Assembly (NCBI RefSeq): GCF_000284515.1 | Contig: NC_017668.1 | Span: 1,550,001-1,614,000 of the forward strand | From: Halobacillus halophilus DSM 2266 | GTDB lineage: Bacteria > Bacillota > Bacilli > Bacillales > Halobacillaceae | Reading direction: 5' to 3' | Length of the DNA stretch: 64,000 bases | Position numbers and translations under genes: made by a program | The notes under the pieces: generated by a model | Seen by the model: only the letters and a program-made list of their open reading frames with translations | What the model was told of the DNA's origin: nothing | Databases searched by the model: none | In this document: positions 16,453 to 25,794 of the stretch, piece after piece | Position numbering within the stretch: position 1 is the first letter of the stretch | Layout: the number at the start of each line of letters is the position of its first letter

Positions 16453-18066
16453 TTAAGAAACCACTTTCTTTTGAAACGACGCTTCTTCCACTTTCGGTTT
16501 GATATAAATAATACTTCCGATAAACACAGCTAGTACATTAAGGAATAGAGTCAAACCTACTACACCAGCGGCGTGCAGGGATTCATAGAATAATCCGTTA
16601 ACGACAAGCAGCAAGGCAATGGCAGCCAACACAACGGCTCCTTTCACAGAGCGGTTATTGGTAATCTTCCAATTTCCATAGTTGAAGGCAACGGTAAACA
16701 GGACCATAACGAGAATATTGACGCTCATCCCTACCCAAACTGGGTGGATATTCAAGAAGAAATCAGCCGGGTGCCAATTACTTAAGTGATACCAGATTAA
16801 TCCTGCTGCAAACCCTCCAAATAGGGAGCCGATCACGGCTCGCTTTGTGACAAGCGGCCAGAATAACGCGGCGACTACTGGAGCGAAGGTGGCAGAGTTT
16901 CTCATGGTCCAGGCAAGTACGTTCCACCACGCGGATTGCTCTGTGCGCAGGAAGCCGAAAACGATCATGAGTCCTGTCAGAAGAAGCAGCGACCACTTGG
17001 TATATTTGACCAGCTGTTCTGGAGATGCGCCAGGGAAAATGGCGCTTCCGACATCTTTCCCAAGACTGGTGGCTCCTGAGAACTGGCAAGGTGCGCCCCA
17101 ACCTAAAGCACATGCCCAGATGCCTAAGAAGAACAGGCCGACGAAAGGAGCGGGCAGTACTTCCATTAAATATTGGGGGAGGGCAACGAGTCCCAGGCTT
17201 GCGTCAGGAACGACCGCAGCGGCAGACAAACCAAATAGAATACCAAGAAGAATAAATGGAACACTCATCACTTCTGCGACGATTAAACCTTTGCGTCCTT
17301 CTTCAGGCGTTTTACAGGACAAGGCCATCTGAAAAGCGGCCTGTGCTAGAATCACGTTTACCATGAAAGTGGCAAACCATACTAGGATTACTTGAAGGCC
17401 GGCGCCTCCCCAATCAAACATGCTCGGCTGCTCGGCTGCAAGCTGCTGTAAGCCGGAGATGCCTGGGTTGATGAAGAAGGCCACGGTTCCAATAATAAAC
17501 ATAATAGCAAAAATAATCGTGTTCATCGTTTGGGTAAAGGCAACCGCCCACATCCCGCCCGACTGTAAATAAACAAATAGTAAGATAGCTGTAAAAGCGA
17601 CGGACAATGATAACGAAACGCCGGTAAACACGTGAAAGGCAGAAGCAAAAGCAATCGCTGTAGCGACGGACCACATCGGAAAGGCAAAGGCTGTAATCGC
17701 ACCTGATAAAGCTTTAGCACGTCTGCCGAATTGATCCCCGATTAATCCTGAGATCGTGACGATTAACTTTTCACGGAAGGATTTGATTAATAATAAGGCA
17801 ATTAATAAGACTTGCAACGTTTCTGCGACGCCGTACCAGATGGCTGAAATTCCGGTCAGGTAGGAAAGTTCGACAATCGATATGTACGTCGAACCTGAGA
17901 AGAGGCCGGTTATACAAAAGGCCACCGTCCACCATCTAAATGTCCGTCCCCCTACAAAATATTGCTCGCCGCGATTGGCTTTTCGCTTCGCCACATTACC
18001 GACGATGATGAGGGCGAGCGTGTATAATAAGGCAAGTGAAATCATCCAAAATCCATATGAACTCAT
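16453..18066 (-). CDS. Sodium:solute symporter (SSS family) under S-box control
   Basis: A 537-residue transporter with about 13 membrane segments and SSS-family features: an N-terminal helix pair, GRTFRWWTVAFCITGLFSGSTYISIVE, and long hydrophobic blocks. It should couple Na+ entry to solute uptake. The start overlaps the end of the OsmC gene by 4 bp and has its own AAGGAGG. The operon is preceded by a SAM-I riboswitch, so the substrate is probably methionine or a related sulfur compound. That substrate is inference from regulation; SSS members otherwise carry proline, pantothenate, sugars and others. Confidence 0.88.
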   Translation of the reverse strand: MSSYGFWMISLALLYTLALIIVGNVAKRKANRGEQYFVGGRTFRWWTVAFCITGLFSGSTYISIVELSYLTGISAIWYGVAETLQVLLIALLLIKSFREKLIVTISGLIGDQFGRRAKALSGAITAFAFPMWSVATAIAFASAFHVFTGVSLSLSVAFTAILLFVYLQSGGMWAVAFTQTMNTIIFAIMFIIGTVAFFINPGISGLQQLAAEQPSMFDWGGAGLQVILVWFATFMVNVILAQAAFQMALSCKTPEEGRKGLIVAEVMSVPFILLGILFGLSAAAVVPDASLGLVALPQYLMEVLPAPFVGLFFLGIWACALGWGAPCQFSGATSLGKDVGSAIFPGASPEQLVKYTKWSLLLLTGLMIVFGFLRTEQSAWWNVLAWTMRNSATFAPVVAALFWPLVTKRAVIGSLFGGFAAGLIWYHLSNWHPADFFLNIHPVWVGMSVNILVMVLFTVAFNYGNWKITNNRSVKGAVVLAAIALLLVVNGLFYESLHAAGVVGLTLFLNVLAVFIGSIIYIKPKVEEASFQKKVVS

Positions 18067-18545
18067 GTTTGTACCTCCTTGTTGATGTTCCAGATTACTT
18101 CAATATTTACGTCTGCATCCTTAAACAAGTTGTAAGCCGGGCAGCGTTTTTGAACGAGTTGAATAATATCTTCTTCGTCGACTTCTTTTTCTTCAAATGT
18201 AACGTCCACCTCAAGCGTCACCGTTTGGAAGTGGGGGCTCACATCAGCTGTCCCGAACAATCCTCTGTGATCGATATCTCCGCTTGAAGCCGCCTCCAGT
18301 TTTTCAATCGTTAACCCTTGTTCCTTCGCCACCATTTCTACCACAATCATGAAACAGCCGTTAAGCGATCCAGTGATGTATTCCATAGGAGTTAATGCTT
18401 CATTAGAACCTCCAAGTTTTTCGGGTTCATCAATTGTAAACGTAAAGTCCCGAATGGAATGCGCATTCTGAAACGGGCTGGTGCGCTTGCTTTGTGTGTC
18501 AATCGAACGTAATGCTGACTTCTTCTGTGTTTGCTGAACTGTCAT
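18063..18545 (-). CDS. OsmC-family protein under S-box control
   Basis: A 160-residue OsmC/Ohr-fold protein with the two characteristic cysteines in NGCFMIVVEMVAKEQ (about 99) and QKRCPAYNLFKDA (about 138), and the GGSNEALTPMEYITGSL block before the first. OsmC proteins reduce hydroperoxides or act on sulfur species through a Cys pair. GGAGGGGAAATGAA precedes the ATG. It is the first gene after a SAM-I riboswitch and terminator and overlaps the symporter gene, implying a shared role in sulfur metabolism (inference). Confidence 0.88.
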   Translation of the reverse strand: MTVQQTQKKSALRSIDTQSKRTSPFQNAHSIRDFTFTIDEPEKLGGSNEALTPMEYITGSLNGCFMIVVEMVAKEQGLTIEKLEAASSGDIDHRGLFGTADVSPHFQTVTLEVDVTFEEKEVDEEDIIQLVQKRCPAYNLFKDADVNIEVIWNINKEVQT

Positions 18546-18562
18546 TTCATTTCCCCTCCATA

Positions 18563-18605
18563 TAAAAAACCCTTCTACTTTTCTGTAAGAAAAATAGAAG
18601 GGTTG
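18563..18605 (-). terminator. Riboswitch-controlled terminator upstream of the OsmC gene
   Basis: On the minus strand AACCCTTCTATTTTTCTTAC and GTAGAAGGGTTTTTTATA form a long stem followed by a T run. It sits between the SAM aptamer and the OsmC ribosome site, where S-box expression platforms lie. Confidence 0.9.
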
Positions 18606-18618
18606 GTTTAAATGTCCC

Positions 18619-18728
18619 GACTCTTATCTTTCAGACAGAAAATGTCTGCTGGAATGAGCACCTTGTTTATCAAACAGGTTGCCGCGGGATCAAAGGACCA
18701 GTTTCCTCCACCGCTCTCGATAAGAAAA
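18619..18728 (-). promoter_or_regulatory. SAM-I riboswitch (S box)
   Basis: On the minus strand the RNA reads CTTATCGAGAGCGGTGGAG, then ACTGGTCCTTTGATCCCGCG, then GGCAACC, and closes with AGATAAGAG. These are the conserved blocks of the SAM-I aptamer: P1 formed by CTTATC/GATAAG, the GAGNNNGGNGGAG start, the ACTGGCCC-like block and the GGCAACC core. With the downstream terminator it should switch the OsmC-symporter operon off when S-adenosylmethionine is abundant. The aptamer core GATCCCGCGGCAACC departs slightly from the commonest GATGCCCGGCAACC. Confidence 0.93.
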
Positions 18729-18893
18729 TTATGAATTTAAAGAATATTGTACGTTTAAATTTAAACATCTGTCAACAAATTTTTTGAAAGTTAGCTCTGG
18801 AAACAAGAAAAGGCAGAGCGAGGATACCGCTTCACCATATGGGTTCATTACAATAAGGAATCAGGTACTATTTTTAAAAAAATTCAGAAGCAC

Positions 18894-19793
18894 TTAGCTC
18901 ACGTGACGCCGTTGTTCCCGATTCATCAGCTTACCGCCAAACTCATTTATAAAAATAGCTGCAAGGATCAAAAAAACGCCGGCCCACTGCAAAAAGGTGA
19001 CCTTTTCTGAAAGGATCAGCATGGCTGAAATAATGGCGACCGGAAGTTCCACTGAGCTCAGCACGTTAGCGAGACGTCCTGAAATGAGTGGAGCGCCTCC
19101 CGCAAAGAATAGGGGAGGAATAACGGCTCCGACAAGCGCAATTCCAACACCAATCGTCCATAAGCGCATGTCCAGGACGGGAATGGTGGGGATGTCGCGG
19201 ATAAAGATGAGCACCACAAGCACCAAAGATCCCGTCACCATAAGTGAACTTCGCAGTATAGGGTGGGAGTCAACAGCCACCTGACCACTGAAAAAAATAA
19301 AGCCGGCATAGGAAAACCCTGACAGCAGTCCGAGTAAAAGACCGAGGGGGTGTAAATCGAGACCCCCATCTGAAAGTCCTGAAGCTAACACGACTCCCGT
19401 AAGTGTGACGACCAGGGAAATCAAGTGAATGCGTTCAGGTGGAGTTTTTGTAAAAATCCACTCATAAAGCATACCGATCCAGACAAATTGGAAAAGCAGA
19501 ATAATCGCAATAGAAGCAGGGAGGTGTTGCATAGCTCCATAATAAAAGATACCCGTCAGTCCAACCGTACTTCCCGTGGCAGCAATTTTGATAAGATCTG
19601 AGGTCCGAATTTCTCTTATACGTAACCCTTTTAAAATAGACAAGCCCCACAGGAAGAGAAAGGCAGCGAGCATTTGGACAATATTTATCTGCCCGAGAGA
19701 ATACCCATACTGAAAGCCTGTTTTTACAAATATAGGGGTGAATCCGAAGCTTGCCGCCCCCAGGAAGACGAGAATAACTCCTTTTCCTTTCAT
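18894..19793 (-). CDS. EamA/DMT-family transporter
   Basis: A 299-residue protein with ten hydrophobic segments in two EamA repeats (MKGKGVILVFLGAASFGFTP at the start, LLLGLLSGFSYAGFIFFSGQ near 150). It presumably moves a small metabolite across the membrane; the substrate is unknown. A basic tail (KLMNREQRRHVS) ends the protein. It lies upstream of the SAM riboswitch on the same strand, but the riboswitch region and spacing make a shared transcript unlikely. Confidence 0.85.
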   Translation of the reverse strand: MKGKGVILVFLGAASFGFTPIFVKTGFQYGYSLGQINIVQMLAAFLFLWGLSILKGLRIREIRTSDLIKIAATGSTVGLTGIFYYGAMQHLPASIAIILLFQFVWIGMLYEWIFTKTPPERIHLISLVVTLTGVVLASGLSDGGLDLHPLGLLLGLLSGFSYAGFIFFSGQVAVDSHPILRSSLMVTGSLVLVVLIFIRDIPTIPVLDMRLWTIGVGIALVGAVIPPLFFAGGAPLISGRLANVLSSVELPVAIISAMLILSEKVTFLQWAGVFLILAAIFINEFGGKLMNREQRRHVS

Positions 19794-20044
19794 GGCTGAT
19801 AACCTCCCATCAAGACAATCTGTTCCTCTATTATTCCGAACACACTGCTTCTATTATTTCAAAGCCCCTTTGAAAACTCAATGTAATAGAGGAAAACCAT
19901 TCAGGTATGTCGGATTTTGAGGGAAATTTTTGAAAATCATAGCGACAAATGTAAAACGATTTTTACAGGGATTTTCTCCCTTTTGTCGAAATGATTGATA
20001 TAAGGAAATCACTATAAATCAGAAAAAAAGGAGTGTTCGTGGGG

Positions 20045-20590
20045 ATGTTCAAGAATAGTCTATTAAAGTTAATGCCGTATAAAGAGCAGGGTATGGTGGA
20101 AACGAATCTGGTCAATGTGATGAAGCGTTTGAAAATTGAGGATTTTACGTTCAACTGGGACCGCAGCAGCTGTTATGTGGAATTTAGTTATAAGGAAGAG
20201 CCATATAAACTGGAACATTCGATGGAAAAAGCAAGGAAACAAGGGATCATCTTAAAAAATGGTATGGATTGTTTAATAGAACTGACTCAGTCACTTGAAG
20301 ATTTATGCGTGATTATTGACCGTGGCACCTATAACTTTGAGACATGGATATCCGGCATGAAGCAGCAAGAGGCGATGAATGAGACCCCTATTTATCAAGA
20401 AGAGTTTCATATTAGTTACAAATCTACCGGGGAACAGGCTAGAAAGGAAGCTTCCAAACAGGAATCTCCTGATTTGGAGCAGCCATCTTCTGATAGAAAC
20501 GAACAGCTTTTCCCTTTTGGACCTGACTTGTCACTCAAAGATTTCTACCTGAATCAGCTTACTCAAAGTGCGGAGCGGAAAATACAGTAG
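20045..20590 (+). CDS. Hypothetical soluble protein
   Basis: A protein of 181 residues from the ATG at 20045, preceded by AAAAAGGAG; an in-frame GTG six bases earlier is an alternative. The N-terminal half looks structured (MKRLKIEDFTFNWDRSSCYVEFSY, then a helical EHSMEKARKQGIILKNGMDC). The C-terminal third (about 125-165) is low-complexity Glu/Ser/Gln and probably disordered. No family recognised. It ends in a strong terminator and is transcribed alone. Confidence 0.6.
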   Translation: MFKNSLLKLMPYKEQGMVETNLVNVMKRLKIEDFTFNWDRSSCYVEFSYKEEPYKLEHSMEKARKQGIILKNGMDCLIELTQSLEDLCVIIDRGTYNFETWISGMKQQEAMNETPIYQEEFHISYKSTGEQARKEASKQESPDLEQPSSDRNEQLFPFGPDLSLKDFYLNQLTQSAERKIQ

Positions 20591-20620
20591 ATTCAGACTG
20601 TGGATGATAATATGGATATT

Positions 20621-20655
20621 AAAAAAGAACTCCTTAAATCAGGAGTTCTTTTTTA
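20621..20655. terminator. Intrinsic terminator
   Basis: AAAAAAGAACTCCT and AGGAGTTCTTTTTT form a 14-bp perfect stem around a six-base loop after the hypothetical gene. Confidence 0.9.
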
Positions 20656-20689
20656 ATCTTAGTCGAACATCCCTTGTGCTGAGCCTCGA

Positions 20690-20900
20690 GCAAGCTCTGC
20701 GGAGTTTCACCGATCATGTTGATGAGGCCAATGCAAAACTCCATTCTACCCAGTGGAGTTGGTAACGTTTGTTGTTGCTTCTCACGAATCGCTTGTCGGT
20801 GGATGCTTGCCGCGGGCACGGCCTCAGCTAACTTGGTTAAGAAGATCACTTGACCAAGTGGATCTTCGGCTCGCGCTGTTCCCGCAGGCGTCACCACCGA
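20690..20900 (+). repeat. Diverged fragment(s) of the A module of the palindromic repeat
   Basis: Pieces such as TGTGCTGAGCCTCGAGCAAG, TTTCACCGATCATGTTGATG, TTGCCGCGGGCACGGCCTCA and GTTCCCGCAGGCGTCACCAC match the A-module pattern (TGTGCTGAGC..., CACCGATCATGTTTATC, CGCGGGCA..., CCCGCAGGAGTC) seen in R3 and R5. It is broken up and probably two fragments side by side. No terminal repeat is seen here. Confidence 0.55.
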
Positions 20901-21294
20901 ACGCTCATCGTGGAATCAACGCAAACCCATCTAAAAAGAGGGGGATTCTTGAACTTTAAAAAAAGAAAAGCGGCTTGGAGGGAAGAAATAGATCCGTCCA
21001 GACTGCTTTTTTGGAGTCTACCTTTCATCAATTTTCAGTTTTTCAACGTCCTCATGTTCATCCCGCATGAGTCTACATCGTCCCCCTACGGACCTGGCCG
21101 AATCAGAAACTCGAAACCATTTAAGACATCGACGGGTTGATAAGAAAAAGAATGTGATCATGAGTCTTTTTTTATGCTATAACGATGTGAAATATCCTGT
21201 CATAAAAGCATTTAGGAACGATTAAGAAGGAGAGCATTCTATCTTATAAAAGCGTCCGTTATGCTCACTCGACTGGGTTGGTGGGGAAATGGCG

Positions 21295-22848
21295 CATACC
21301 CGTCAAGCTAAGCTCTATAATTTCGTAACTCCCTTATAAACGTTACTCTTTTAGATGAAATTTCTAAAGGAGGATAATTTTATGGATCTTAGTAAACACC
21401 TTCGGTCTATGGCTCAAGCTATTACAGAAACTTTAGGAGATCATTCTCTACGACAAACAGCTAAAGAAACGGGATTTTTGAAACGGACCAGTAAACTTAA
21501 ACCAGAAGCATTCTTAAGTTTATGCACCCTCTTAAAAGATTCCGTGGGCAAAAACACCTTACCTAACTTATGTAGCCAAATCTCCTACGAATTCCATACT
21601 TTTATCTCTAAACAAGCTTTGCATGAACGTTTTAACGATAAAGCGGTTTCCTTTCTAAAACAAGTATATAAGCAATTAGCCGATAAGCAGGAAATAACTT
21701 CGTCGGTTTTGGAACATCATTCATTATTCTCGCGCCTTAGAATTATGGATGCGACATCTTTTCGTCTGCCCAGCTCTTACTCCGATTATCCAGGAGTACA
21801 GGGGCATGGAGTTAAAGTACAACTAGAATATGAATGGCTCAGGGGCAAGTTACTCTACCATAAGATTCAAGCAGAAGCTAAAAGTGATAAAGATGCCGCA
21901 CGTGATCAGATGGAGTCATTGGAACCAGGGGATCTACTGTTACGGGATTTAGGTTATTATTCGGCAAGATTAATAAAGGAGATGGAGAGTAAAGGGGCAT
22001 TTTTCATTAGCAGAGTGCCGAGCCAAACCAAGTTTTGGACCGGGAGTTCGAAAGAAGGTTGGATACAAATTAAGCCTGAGGAAGATCTGAAACATAAGGT
22101 TTCGGGAGAAACCATTGATTATGGATTCATAAAAGTGGGAGGAGATTCACGAAGTTCCTATGTGGCTCGCATTGTAGCTCAGAAGCTTACGCTTCAACAA
22201 CAAAAGCAACGGGAAAGAGCGTTACATTTAAAAAGGCAGAAAGGTCACCAGACCCTTTCTGCCAATCAAAGAACTCAAATTCAAATCCTTGTGACCAATG
22301 TAACACAGGAAGATTTGGCCGCTCAAGACCTTTACCCTTTGTATTCCATAAGGTGGCAGGTAGAGATCTTATTTAAAGCTTGGAAATCCCTATTTGAAAT
22401 GGATGATGTCCGAAAAATAAATCAAGATCGATTGGAATGTCATTTATATGGAACGTTAATTGAGATTCTTCTCTCTTCCATGGTGACTTTCCAGTGTCGT
22501 CACTATTTATATTGGAAACACCGAATAGAAGCAAGTGAATATAAGTGCATGGATATCGTGAAACAGGCTTTGCCATATCTAGTGTCTCCAATAAAATCTG
22601 ATTCGAAGAGTGTCGTAAAGATATTAGAAGCTATCTTCGAAAACGCTAGGCGACACGGCAGGAAAGACCACAAAGAAAAACATGAAAGTCCGTTCGATGT
22701 TTTAGGATTAACTTATAAATAAAAGATTCCCTTCTTTTTATTACTGACTCCTTTAGGAGTCAATATAACCTTGATTGGAAATATGTGTAATTGAAGGATT
22801 GGACCACTGCTTATCTAGAATTATTCACTTACTAGCTTGACGGATATG
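21295..22848 (+). mobile_element. IS231-like insertion sequence (IS4 family), intact, with 11-bp target duplication
   Basis: The 1554-bp element is flanked by perfect direct repeats GGGAAATGGCG (21284-21294 and 22849-22859), the 11-bp length typical of IS231. The left end CATACCCGTCAAGCTAAG and the inverted right end CATATCCGTCAAGCTAGT resemble the IS231 terminus CATGCCCATCAACTTAAG. It carries one full-length transposase. It landed inside module B of repeat R2, whose sequence resumes in register after the element. The near-perfect duplication suggests a recent insertion. Confidence 0.95.
21382..22722 (+). CDS. IS4-family (IS231 group) DDE transposase
   Basis: A 446-residue transposase that cuts and moves its element. 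The catalytic acidic residues sit in LRIMDATSFRLPSSY (about 116-130), LLLRDLGYYSARL (about 189-201) and the family's Y-(2)-R-(3)-E-(6)-K signature in YSIRWQVEILFKAWKS (about 325-340). I start at the ATG at 21382 because AAAGGAGG precedes it; an ATG at 21355 has no ribosome site. The frame is intact, so the element may be active. It is transcribed in the same direction as the repeat. Confidence 0.95.
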   Translation: MDLSKHLRSMAQAITETLGDHSLRQTAKETGFLKRTSKLKPEAFLSLCTLLKDSVGKNTLPNLCSQISYEFHTFISKQALHERFNDKAVSFLKQVYKQLADKQEITSSVLEHHSLFSRLRIMDATSFRLPSSYSDYPGVQGHGVKVQLEYEWLRGKLLYHKIQAEAKSDKDAARDQMESLEPGDLLLRDLGYYSARLIKEMESKGAFFISRVPSQTKFWTGSSKEGWIQIKPEEDLKHKVSGETIDYGFIKVGGDSRSSYVARIVAQKLTLQQQKQRERALHLKRQKGHQTLSANQRTQIQILVTNVTQEDLAAQDLYPLYSIRWQVEILFKAWKSLFEMDDVRKINQDRLECHLYGTLIEILLSSMVTFQCRHYLYWKHRIEASEYKCMDIVKQALPYLVSPIKSDSKSVVKILEAIFENARRHGRKDHKEKHESPFDVLGLTYK

Positions 22849-22867
22849 GGGAAATGGCGAGACTCCC

Positions 22868-23077
22868 CGTTTAAAAGCGGAAGCACCCTGGCCAGCGGCG
22901 TATGGACTGGACTGAGCTGGTTGAGATAAAGAAAACATGAAGAGCGAAGCGATTCGATGTTGCCTTATCGTACAGAAGCGAGGGAAGTCTCACTAGACGC
23001 TAGGTGCTGGAGCTGGAAAGCACTCCATGACGTTTAGGCATTAATTTTATTACTCCCTTCTTATGAAGTGTAAGAAC
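22868..23077 (+). repeat. Module C inserted in module B of R2
   Basis: About 210 bp beginning TTTAAAAGCGGAAGCACC, with GCTGGAGCTGGAAAG in its later half and ending near GAAGTGTAAGAACG. It interrupts the sequence CGAGACTCCC/GGGAGAAGG that is continuous in R1, R3 and R4. The inverted copy lies in R5 at 52486-52690. The pattern GCGGAAGC...GGTGCTGGAGCTGG resembles a short repeat class known in several Bacillus genomes, by memory only. Confidence 0.7.
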
Positions 23078-23225
23078 GGGAGAAGGGACTAGGTGAGATC
23101 CCACAGGGAGTGAAACGAGCGAGGAAGATACTGGTAATAAGGAGGATCGACTAAGGCCGCCACGTCCTGTGGCAACGTCGATCGACCCTACGTCGTGTAG
23201 GGCCATAGGAAAGTGTTCAAATGTG

Positions 23226-23328
23226 GAATCACCCCTAAAGACACGACCAGCATAAGCCGACCATCAAAAGGATTGTGGTTTTTCAATCCGTTGATGAGCG
23301 GCTTATGGCTCGAGTGTCTGGGTGATGG
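23226..23328 (+). repeat. Module E: 100-bp hairpin in R2
   Basis: A near-perfect long hairpin: ATCACCC pairs with GGGTGAT, AGACAC with GTGTCT, CATAAGCCG with CGGCTTATG, ATCAAAAGGATTG with CAATCCGTTGAT. It is inserted between the D hairpin block and the end of module B, a position where R1 and R3 have continuous sequence. An inverted copy lies at 46003-46110 with a compensatory change in the apical stem. Confidence 0.75.
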
Positions 23329-23544
23329 AACAAGACGAGTTATTTCCCTACCAGCTCCCACCTCATATTGTAACGGACTCAATTTATCTCGAAACTGAGT
23401 CTTCAACAAACCGGCCCTTTAGCGCAACAAGCTTCGTTGGAAATCATCAGCCCTGTTTAACAGAAGAGGCATTTTGCTAATTAACTCGATTCCTTATTCC
23501 ATTTGCCATTGAATCGGTATTGTCCTGCTTTAAGAAGTACAAAG

Positions 23545-23582
23545 AAAAAGCCAGGCCCTTTGTTTTAAAGGCCTGGCTTTTA
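23545..23582. terminator. Bidirectional terminator
   Basis: AAAAGCCAGGCC and GGCCTGGCTTTT form a 12-bp perfect stem around 12 bases. It ends the minus-strand YjcZ gene and isolates it from repeat R2. Confidence 0.85.
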
Positions 23583-23679
23583 CGCTCATTTAATTAGACC
23601 AGAAGGCACGGAAACGCCTCCCGGTATGCGGAATGAACCATCTGAAAACGGGTATCAATGATCCACTACTGAATTAATA

Positions 23680-23802
23680 CTAGTTATAAAAAGATGCTCC
23701 TACAATGATCAATAGAATGAACAAAACAACGATCAAGACGAAAGTACTTCCGTAGTTTCCGCCGCCGTAACCGCCGCCGTATCCACAGCCGCCATAGCCC
23801 AT
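23680..23802 (-). CDS. YjcZ-family sporulation miniprotein
   Basis: Forty residues: a Gly/Tyr-rich start [18 protein letters not shown] followed by one hydrophobic helix [20 protein letters not shown]. This is the exact layout of the YjcZ family, small proteins common in spore formers and often made in sporulation. AAAGGTGGTGAAGAT precedes the ATG at 23802; the longer frame upstream has no ribosome site. Role unknown. Confidence 0.85.
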   Translation of the reverse strand: MGYGGCGYGGGYGGGNYGSTFVLIVVLFILLIIVGASFYN

Positions 23803-23891
23803 ATCTTCACCACCTTTTTTTGTCCTATACGATAGGCTATGAAAAATGAGGTAAGTTGGGAGGGCGGATGACCAGTGTGGTTTTAAATAAA

Positions 23892-25127
23892 TCAAGAGCC
23901 CTTTTGAAGTGGATCTTGTTCCTTACGATTGTTTAATTTATTTGGGCGGATCCAGCTGACATTATCAGTGGTTTGCAAATGCTCCTGAAGGTTTGCTTTG
24001 ATTTTCTGGATATGTTCCACCATGGTCATGGCGGTCATATCAAGCTCCATCATCGTCGTCTGCTGTTCCATAATTTTTTCAGAAGATCCTTCGGTGTTCG
24101 TGCTCAGCTGCTGAGTGAGCCGGTGGATTTCTGCGAATTTCTCCTGCGTCTTTTTCTTTTCATTCATCACGTCTGCGGAATGAGTCTGTACCTGTTTGGA
24201 TTGGTCATGGAGTTCAGAAATATTTCCGATCACCTGATCGAAAATCACCGTCATTTCCTCGGCTTTTTCTTTTCCTAAGTTCAGGGCTTCTGTTTCCGTT
24301 TCATACGATTTTTTCTGGTCAGAAATACTTGCGTTGACCTGGCTGATGACATTTTCAATCGTGTCAGCACTTTCTTTAACTTGAGCGGAGAGCTTACGGA
24401 TTTCGTCGGCGACGACCCCGAATCCTTTCCCGTGTTCTCCTGCTCTTGCTGCTTCGATGGAAGCGTTTAAAGCCAGAAGGTTGGTCTGGTTGGAGATGTA
24501 TTCGATCGCTCCGAGTGCTTCTGTTACTTTTTTCATTTGTTTCAGAAGTTTTTCATTAAAACGGCCAAATTGTTCGGTGACCCGAATGATCTCTGTGAAC
24601 ACGTGGTTGAATTCGTCGACTTTTTCTTTTCCATCATTCGACAATGAGCGGACACTTTCAGAAGTCGAAGCGGAGGTTTCAATGATCTCACCGAGAGACT
24701 GAATCATTTCATTAATGCTGTCCATTTGGCTCTGAAACTGAGTTAAGTGTTCTCCTTCGATCTGGATATCCTCAACCATTTCCATCAACTGAGTGCTGAC
24801 CTGCTCAGATGACTTCGTTACTTGTGTATTCATCTTGTTTAAGTGTTCACTATGAGCCTCGACGTGAAGAAGTTCTTCCAGGGAATGACGGATGGTTTGA
24901 TCGTGATTTACATCCTCATGCATTTGAGCGGCCTCTTCCCGCAAGGCACTGTTTTTTGCGGCGGAAAATAAGAAGATGAGAAGGGCTGCTGTCACGACAG
25001 TTAATCCCCCTAAAACGGAAATGCTGACCGCAGGATTGAAATAAAAGGATAAACTATAACTTAAGGCGCCATAAATGATTACGGCCAGGCTGATGGTCAA
25101 AAGTGGAATAGCTCGTTTCAGTTTCAT
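23892..25127 (-). CDS. Methyl-accepting chemotaxis-type signalling protein lacking a sensor domain
   Basis: Two N-terminal membrane helices (about 8-28 and 35-55) leave only a tiny external loop, so there is no extracellular ligand domain. A long coiled coil (about 60-400) contains the MCP hairpin signature [20 protein letters not shown] followed by [14 protein letters not shown] (about 215-250). Such proteins normally dock CheA/CheW. The start overlaps the stop of the ECF S-component gene by 4 bp, so the two are translationally coupled and the partner may supply the sensory input (inference). Confidence 0.88.
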   Translation of the reverse strand: MKLKRAIPLLTISLAVIIYGALSYSLSFYFNPAVSISVLGGLTVVTAALLIFLFSAAKNSALREEAAQMHEDVNHDQTIRHSLEELLHVEAHSEHLNKMNTQVTKSSEQVSTQLMEMVEDIQIEGEHLTQFQSQMDSINEMIQSLGEIIETSASTSESVRSLSNDGKEKVDEFNHVFTEIIRVTEQFGRFNEKLLKQMKKVTEALGAIEYISNQTNLLALNASIEAARAGEHGKGFGVVADEIRKLSAQVKESADTIENVISQVNASISDQKKSYETETEALNLGKEKAEEMTVIFDQVIGNISELHDQSKQVQTHSADVMNEKKKTQEKFAEIHRLTQQLSTNTEGSSEKIMEQQTTMMELDMTAMTMVEHIQKIKANLQEHLQTTDNVSWIRPNKLNNRKEQDPLQKGS

Positions 25128-25732
25128 ACATGTACTCGCTTTCTCTTTGAATTAAGGATCTTATCCAGACGGAAGGAGAAGGGCAGACCCATTCCATAGA
25201 TCATCCCAATCTTCAATAAGTTAAAAGGTATGATCACGTAAAGGACGGCGGTTCTAAAATCGGTGGCCAGCGGATTGAATTGTGTGAATTGACCGACATA
25301 CTGTTCTTTCGTGACCCCGATCAGCTCCATGATCGATGGAAGAATGAAATAATAATTTAATAGATACATCGTGGATAAGAAGACGATAATGGTGATGGCA
25401 AAACTCCATAGATTCAGTTTCTTTTGATAGTGATAGAACATACCGATCAGTCCAACAATGAGTGCTCCGGAGCAGAAATTAGCCATTTGTCCGACAGGAA
25501 GTCCTGCGTAGCTCCCGTGGGTGATGTAATCTATTATATTCTTCAGAAACTGAATGGCTACGCCTGCCACGGGTCCCAGGGTGATTGCTCCAATCAGAGC
25601 GGGAATGTCACTAATATCCATAGTAAGAAAGGGCGGAAAGAAAGGAACAGGAAATTTAAAATAATAGAGGATGATGCTGCAGGCAGCTAAAATCCCAATG
25701 GTCGTTGTGCGTTGCAGTTTAGATAACGTCAA
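25124..25732 (-). CDS. ECF transporter S component, RibU-like
   Basis: A 202-residue membrane protein with about six helices. The stretch [20 protein letters not shown] followed by [37 protein letters not shown] matches the pattern of RibU/FmnP, the riboflavin-binding S component. It should bind a vitamin-like ligand and use a shared EcfAA'T module encoded elsewhere. No FMN riboswitch was found upstream, unlike most ribU genes, so the ligand may differ. A 10-bp perfect hairpin (25756-25787) lies just before its ribosome site. It is coupled to the downstream MCP-like gene. Confidence 0.82.
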   Translation of the reverse strand: MTLSKLQRTTTIGILAACSIILYYFKFPVPFFPPFLTMDISDIPALIGAITLGPVAGVAIQFLKNIIDYITHGSYAGLPVGQMANFCSGALIVGLIGMFYHYQKKLNLWSFAITIIVFLSTMYLLNYYFILPSIMELIGVTKEQYVGQFTQFNPLATDFRTAVLYVIIPFNLLKIGMIYGMGLPFSFRLDKILNSKRKRVHV

Positions 25733-25794
25733 GGTTATTCACCTCCTTAAGGAATAGAAGAGAAGTGCACTCAGCTTCTTCTCTTCTGATAGGA

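Larger units (their letters stand above)
21045..23470 (+). repeat. R2: composite palindromic repeat, copy 2, split by an IS
   Basis: Left part 21045-21294 holds the second half of module A and the spacer. The IS follows, and 22849-23470 holds module B. The left terminal repeat is missing, so this copy is truncated. At the right end TATCTCGAAACTGAGTCTTC (23385-23404) matches the terminal 20-mer of R1 and R5 and is followed by CCGGCCCTTTAGCGCAACAA, an outer terminal-repeat segment. This copy also carries modules C (22868-23077), D (23145-23203) and E (23226-23328). Confidence 0.75.

Noticed and set aside
20753-21140. Overlapping ORFs of 68 and 96 codons before the IS
   Set aside because: They run through broken A-module repeat sequence and lack ribosome sites.
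25733-25794. FMN riboswitch upstream of the RibU-like gene
   Set aside because: Only 62 bp separate it from the DICT gene, with one simple hairpin; none of the RFN element's conserved blocks is present.
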